The notes under the pieces: model-generated
Seen by the model: only the letters and a program-made list of their open reading frames with translations
Databases searched by the model: none
What the model was told of the DNA's origin: nothing
Source of the DNA: a virus
DNA length: 27,165 nucleotides
Strand: one strand, 5' to 3'
Virus record (IMG/VR): IMGVR_UViG_3300040856_002506
Coordinates: 1-27,165 of that record
Shown here: piece by piece, positions 25,037-27,165 of the stretch
Layout: the number at the start of each line of letters is the position of its first letter
Position numbering within the stretch: the stretch's first letter is position 1
Translations under genes and position numbers: made by a program

Positions 25037-26538
25037 TATATTCTCCTAACTTTTATAAACTTTTTGCCCATTAATTCGCCTGCTATTTCCCGTATTGTTC
25101 CACCTATTAATCTTCTAGGGTCTCTACCTGTACTTCCTTGTGCAAATCCAGGTTCAAAAGTTTGATAAGGATACTTCATATATGTATAGTCTATATTTAC
25201 TCCGCCCTTTGGTCCTACTAAAACATTTGTGACTTCTGCGCTTGTTCTAAATCTTCCTGTTCTGTTTCTTAATGCTGGAGGATTCATTCTTTTTAACATT
25301 TCCTCTGGTAAAGCAGCGTTTAATAATTCTTTTAGAGCTACTGCACTATTTGCTTGTCTTGCTCTAGTTTCTGTAACTTTAGAAGCTGCAAGAGCTTTTC
25401 CGGATTTTCTTGTTTTAGTTTTTAGTTTTTTACCTGGAACTCTACTTCTACTTACTTTTTTATCTGTTTTTATTTTCTTTTTTAATTCTTTACTTAACTT
25501 TATATTTTTACCTTTACTCAGCTCTTTCCCCATTTTTGCTATTGCTAATTCAGGAATTGCTTTTGAAGGTTTATCACTTGAAGTCCATAAGTTTTCTATT
25601 TTCTTTATGTCCGAAATTTCCGCATATTTAGTTGCTAATCTTACAAATTCGGGAGTTGGCTTATCTCCTTTTCCAAAAATATTCTTAAAAGCTTCTGAAA
25701 TTGCTGTATTTAAAGCTCCTGGATTTGATGCATTTTGGTCCTCTAAAGTTATTTCTGCTATAAATTCTAAAACATCATTAAAACCTTTTGTACCTCTGTC
25801 CTTTTTTAGAACGTGTTCGCCACCTATATACTCTGTTAAAAATCCATTAAAAATATCAGTTATTGATATAATACTGCTATCTTCAAAGTTTTTATTTACA
25901 CTTTTTATAGCATTATCAACTGCTTGTTTCATAGATTTTTTCAAAGCTATATCTGTATAACTTCCTTTTTGACCTTGAAAGTTAGTTGCTGGTGCATATC
26001 CTTCTACTGTTTTACCTTTAGAATAGTCTATTTCTCTTTCAGTTCCGTGTTCATATTCAGTTCGTGCTTCTATTGTATCTATATAGCCATCAAAAGCATT
26101 AGCATAAGCGGCTTTTACTTCTTCTGACATTTCAGTTTTAAAAGTAGTTTCAATATCTTTTTTAACAGAGCTCGTCATTCTTGGATTATTTTTCCATTTA
26201 ATTACCCACTCTTTTTTATTTTGTCTTATTGTTTGAGGTAATGTTAGCCAACCTTTTTTTCTTGATGTAGTATTATTAGTTTTTGCCCACTTATTCATAT
26301 GATCACATATTTTATTCCATTCAGTGTCATCTTTAGAATTTAATGTTAATCCTCTTATAGTATCTCCTAAATCTTCTCCTTTAGGATTTTTAGGCACACT
26401 GACTGCAGCACTTATATTATTTCTTAACAGTCTAACTGTTCCTGAATATACTCCAACAGAAGCACTTTTCTTAGTGCCTCTTGATTTCATAAAATCTATA
26501 AAATTACTAACTGCTTGGTCTCTAATAGTGGAGGACAT
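25036..26538 (-). CDS. Large head-tail junction protein of unknown family
   Basis: This 500-residue protein occupies the slot where siphophages usually have a short head-tail adaptor or gp10-like protein. Residues about 1-130 are basic and helical (WNKICDHMNKWAKTNNTTSR). A Lys-rich segment at about 345-385 (SKGKNIKLSKELKKKIKTDK) may bind DNA or RNA. The last 85 residues (RNRTGRFRTSAEVTNVLVGP, VNIDYTYMKYPYQTFEPGFA, RDPRRLIGGTIREIAGELMG) look like a compact neck or HK97 gp10-like domain; I am not certain of the match. It is joined to both neighbours by TAATG overlaps. A fusion of a scaffold-like N-terminus to a neck protein is possible. Function is inferred. Confidence 0.85.
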   Translation of the reverse strand: MSSTIRDQAVSNFIDFMKSRGTKKSASVGVYSGTVRLLRNNISAAVSVPKNPKGEDLGDTIRGLTLNSKDDTEWNKICDHMNKWAKTNNTTSRKKGWLTLPQTIRQNKKEWVIKWKNNPRMTSSVKKDIETTFKTEMSEEVKAAYANAFDGYIDTIEARTEYEHGTEREIDYSKGKTVEGYAPATNFQGQKGSYTDIALKKSMKQAVDNAIKSVNKNFEDSSIISITDIFNGFLTEYIGGEHVLKKDRGTKGFNDVLEFIAEITLEDQNASNPGALNTAISEAFKNIFGKGDKPTPEFVRLATKYAEISDIKKIENLWTSSDKPSKAIPELAIAKMGKELSKGKNIKLSKELKKKIKTDKKVSRSRVPGKKLKTKTRKSGKALAASKVTETRARQANSAVALKELLNAALPEEMLKRMNPPALRNRTGRFRTSAEVTNVLVGPKGGVNIDYTYMKYPYQTFEPGFAQGSTGRDPRRLIGGTIREIAGELMGKKFIKVRRI

Positions 26539-27134
26539 TAAATTATAACTCTATATAAATCAAGTACTCTTTTTATATGGTCTGGAAAGTCTGTATTATC
26601 TCTTACTCCAGATGTTCCTTGATTCTGTAGCGTAGCGCCTGCTATTGTTCTTCTTTCCTTATGTTCGTCTTTTAAATAATATGTTACTAAATCAAATAAT
26701 GCTAATTTCAAGTCTGCTGGTGTTGCTGCATATCCTGCTGTGTATTCTATTTGTACACTTCCAACACCACTTGCCCAATATTTTTCACCACCCGATTGAT
26801 TCGTACGAATAATCGCGTCGCTGGCTGTATCTACGTAATATTCATAATTACTTGTAGACAGAGTTTGGTAAGTTTCTCCGTATCCTGTTCTTTCTTTTAC
26901 AGAGTTTACAGTTACCAATGGGCTCTCACTTACAATAACAGTAGTAGTATATTTATCCCTGATTGTAAAAGTTTCAGTCTTAGCTGAAGAGTAGTAATCA
27001 ATAAATGATGTACCACAATACTTTTTTGCAAGGTCGCTGACTTGTGGAACTATAATATCAAGGCGTTGGTCTTCTTTCTGACCATTTATGCCTTCTGCAT
27101 TTTTATATTCCTGTACTGTTATTAAGTCTGCCAT
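26538..27134 (-). CDS. Head-tail connector protein, HK97 gp6-like
   Basis: The 199-residue product starts ADLITVQEYKNAEGINGQKE, then DIIVPQVSDLAKKYCGTSF, a region of short beta strands (TTTVIVSESPLVTVNSVKER) and a helical C-terminus (ADLKLALFDLVTYYLKDEHK). This is the gp6/phage connector pattern of an N-terminal helical pair with the DLA..YCG...D motif. It would form a ring beneath the portal. I chose the ATG at 27134, since a GTG nine codons earlier lies inside the terminator hairpin. No Shine-Dalgarno sequence is visible before the ATG. It overlaps the next gene as TAATG. Confidence 0.85.
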   Translation of the reverse strand: MADLITVQEYKNAEGINGQKEDQRLDIIVPQVSDLAKKYCGTSFIDYYSSAKTETFTIRDKYTTTVIVSESPLVTVNSVKERTGYGETYQTLSTSNYEYYVDTASDAIIRTNQSGGEKYWASGVGSVQIEYTAGYAATPADLKLALFDLVTYYLKDEHKERRTIAGATLQNQGTSGVRDNTDFPDHIKRVLDLYRVII

Positions 27135-27138
27135 AATT

Positions 27139-27165
27139 AAAAAGGGGAGTGTTAGGTACACTCCC
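27139..27165 (-). terminator. Rho-independent terminator at the window edge
   Basis: On the minus strand GGGAGTGT, a five-base loop (ACCTA) and ACACTCCC form a perfect 8-bp stem, followed by C and TTTTT. It ends four bases before the ATG of the head-tail connector. It probably follows the major capsid gene, which should lie just outside the window. Confidence 0.82.

Noticed and set aside
25229-25960. Plus-strand 243-codon open frame, hydrophobic
   Set aside because: It is antisense to the Lys-rich junction protein; Lys codons read backwards give Phe/Leu. There is no Shine-Dalgarno sequence and no plus-strand gene anywhere nearby.

Overview
This window is the tail-morphogenesis and host-recognition half of the late region of a tailed phage with a long, non-contractile tail (siphovirus type). 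Every gene I can support lies on the minus strand, so the region is transcribed from high to low coordinates. The DNA is AT-rich. The host is a bacterium with a standard sigma-70 and Shine-Dalgarno system, since two near-perfect TTGACa/t...TATAAT promoters and many AGGAG-type ribosome sites are present. From memory of the families, several fiber motifs (MAQTIKIKRS, repeated ERMRIDSSGNVGIGT, MANRVLLG, and the small YPTLKEQLDLLW...FG..AK...F protein) are typical of marine phages. An AT-rich marine bacterium is therefore a reasonable host guess, but the window alone does not prove it.

Layout in transcription order. (1) 27165-24587: a terminator hairpin at the window edge, then a head-tail connector, a 500-residue junction protein and a tail terminator. 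(2) 24523-11403: a complete lambda-order tail cassette: major tail protein, terminator, gpG-like chaperone with a -1 frameshift into a gpT-like frame, tape measure, then gpM, gpL, gpK, gpI and gpJ homologues. The gpJ-like tip protein is 1805 residues long and carries a 338-residue collagen-like stretch (112 Gly-X-Y triplets, about 38 of them GPT). (3) A sigma-70 promoter in the gap after gpJ, followed by a compact enzyme operon: SAM methyltransferase, prolyl-hydroxylase-like 2-oxoglutarate/Fe(II) oxygenase and a capsule-synthesis-type glycosyltransferase. The operon runs into three paralogous MANRVLLG structural proteins and two small proteins. (4) A second sigma-70 promoter, flanked by an 8-bp inverted repeat, followed by two small structural proteins, two long tail fibers, another small fiber-associated protein and the start of a further structural gene cut by the window edge.

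The most interesting hypothesis is that the enzyme operon decorates the collagen-like domain of the tail tip: hydroxylation of Pro or Thr, glycosylation of the Thr-rich GPT triplets, and O-methylation of the glycan. Bacillus BclA and some invertebrate collagens have glycosylated GPT-type repeats. The sequence supports the presence, order and adjacency of these genes. The substrate assignment is inference, and almost all collagen prolines here sit in the X position, not the Y position used by classical prolyl 4-hydroxylases.

Expression looks modular. A terminator follows the major tail gene and another probably follows the capsid gene, which would lower transcription of low-copy downstream genes. 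Two new promoters then re-initiate at the tip-modification module and at the fiber module. Many genes are joined by TAATG or short overlaps, indicating translational coupling. No tRNA, CRISPR array, insertion sequence, integrase or lysis gene was seen, and no gene-free stretch exceeds 300 bases.
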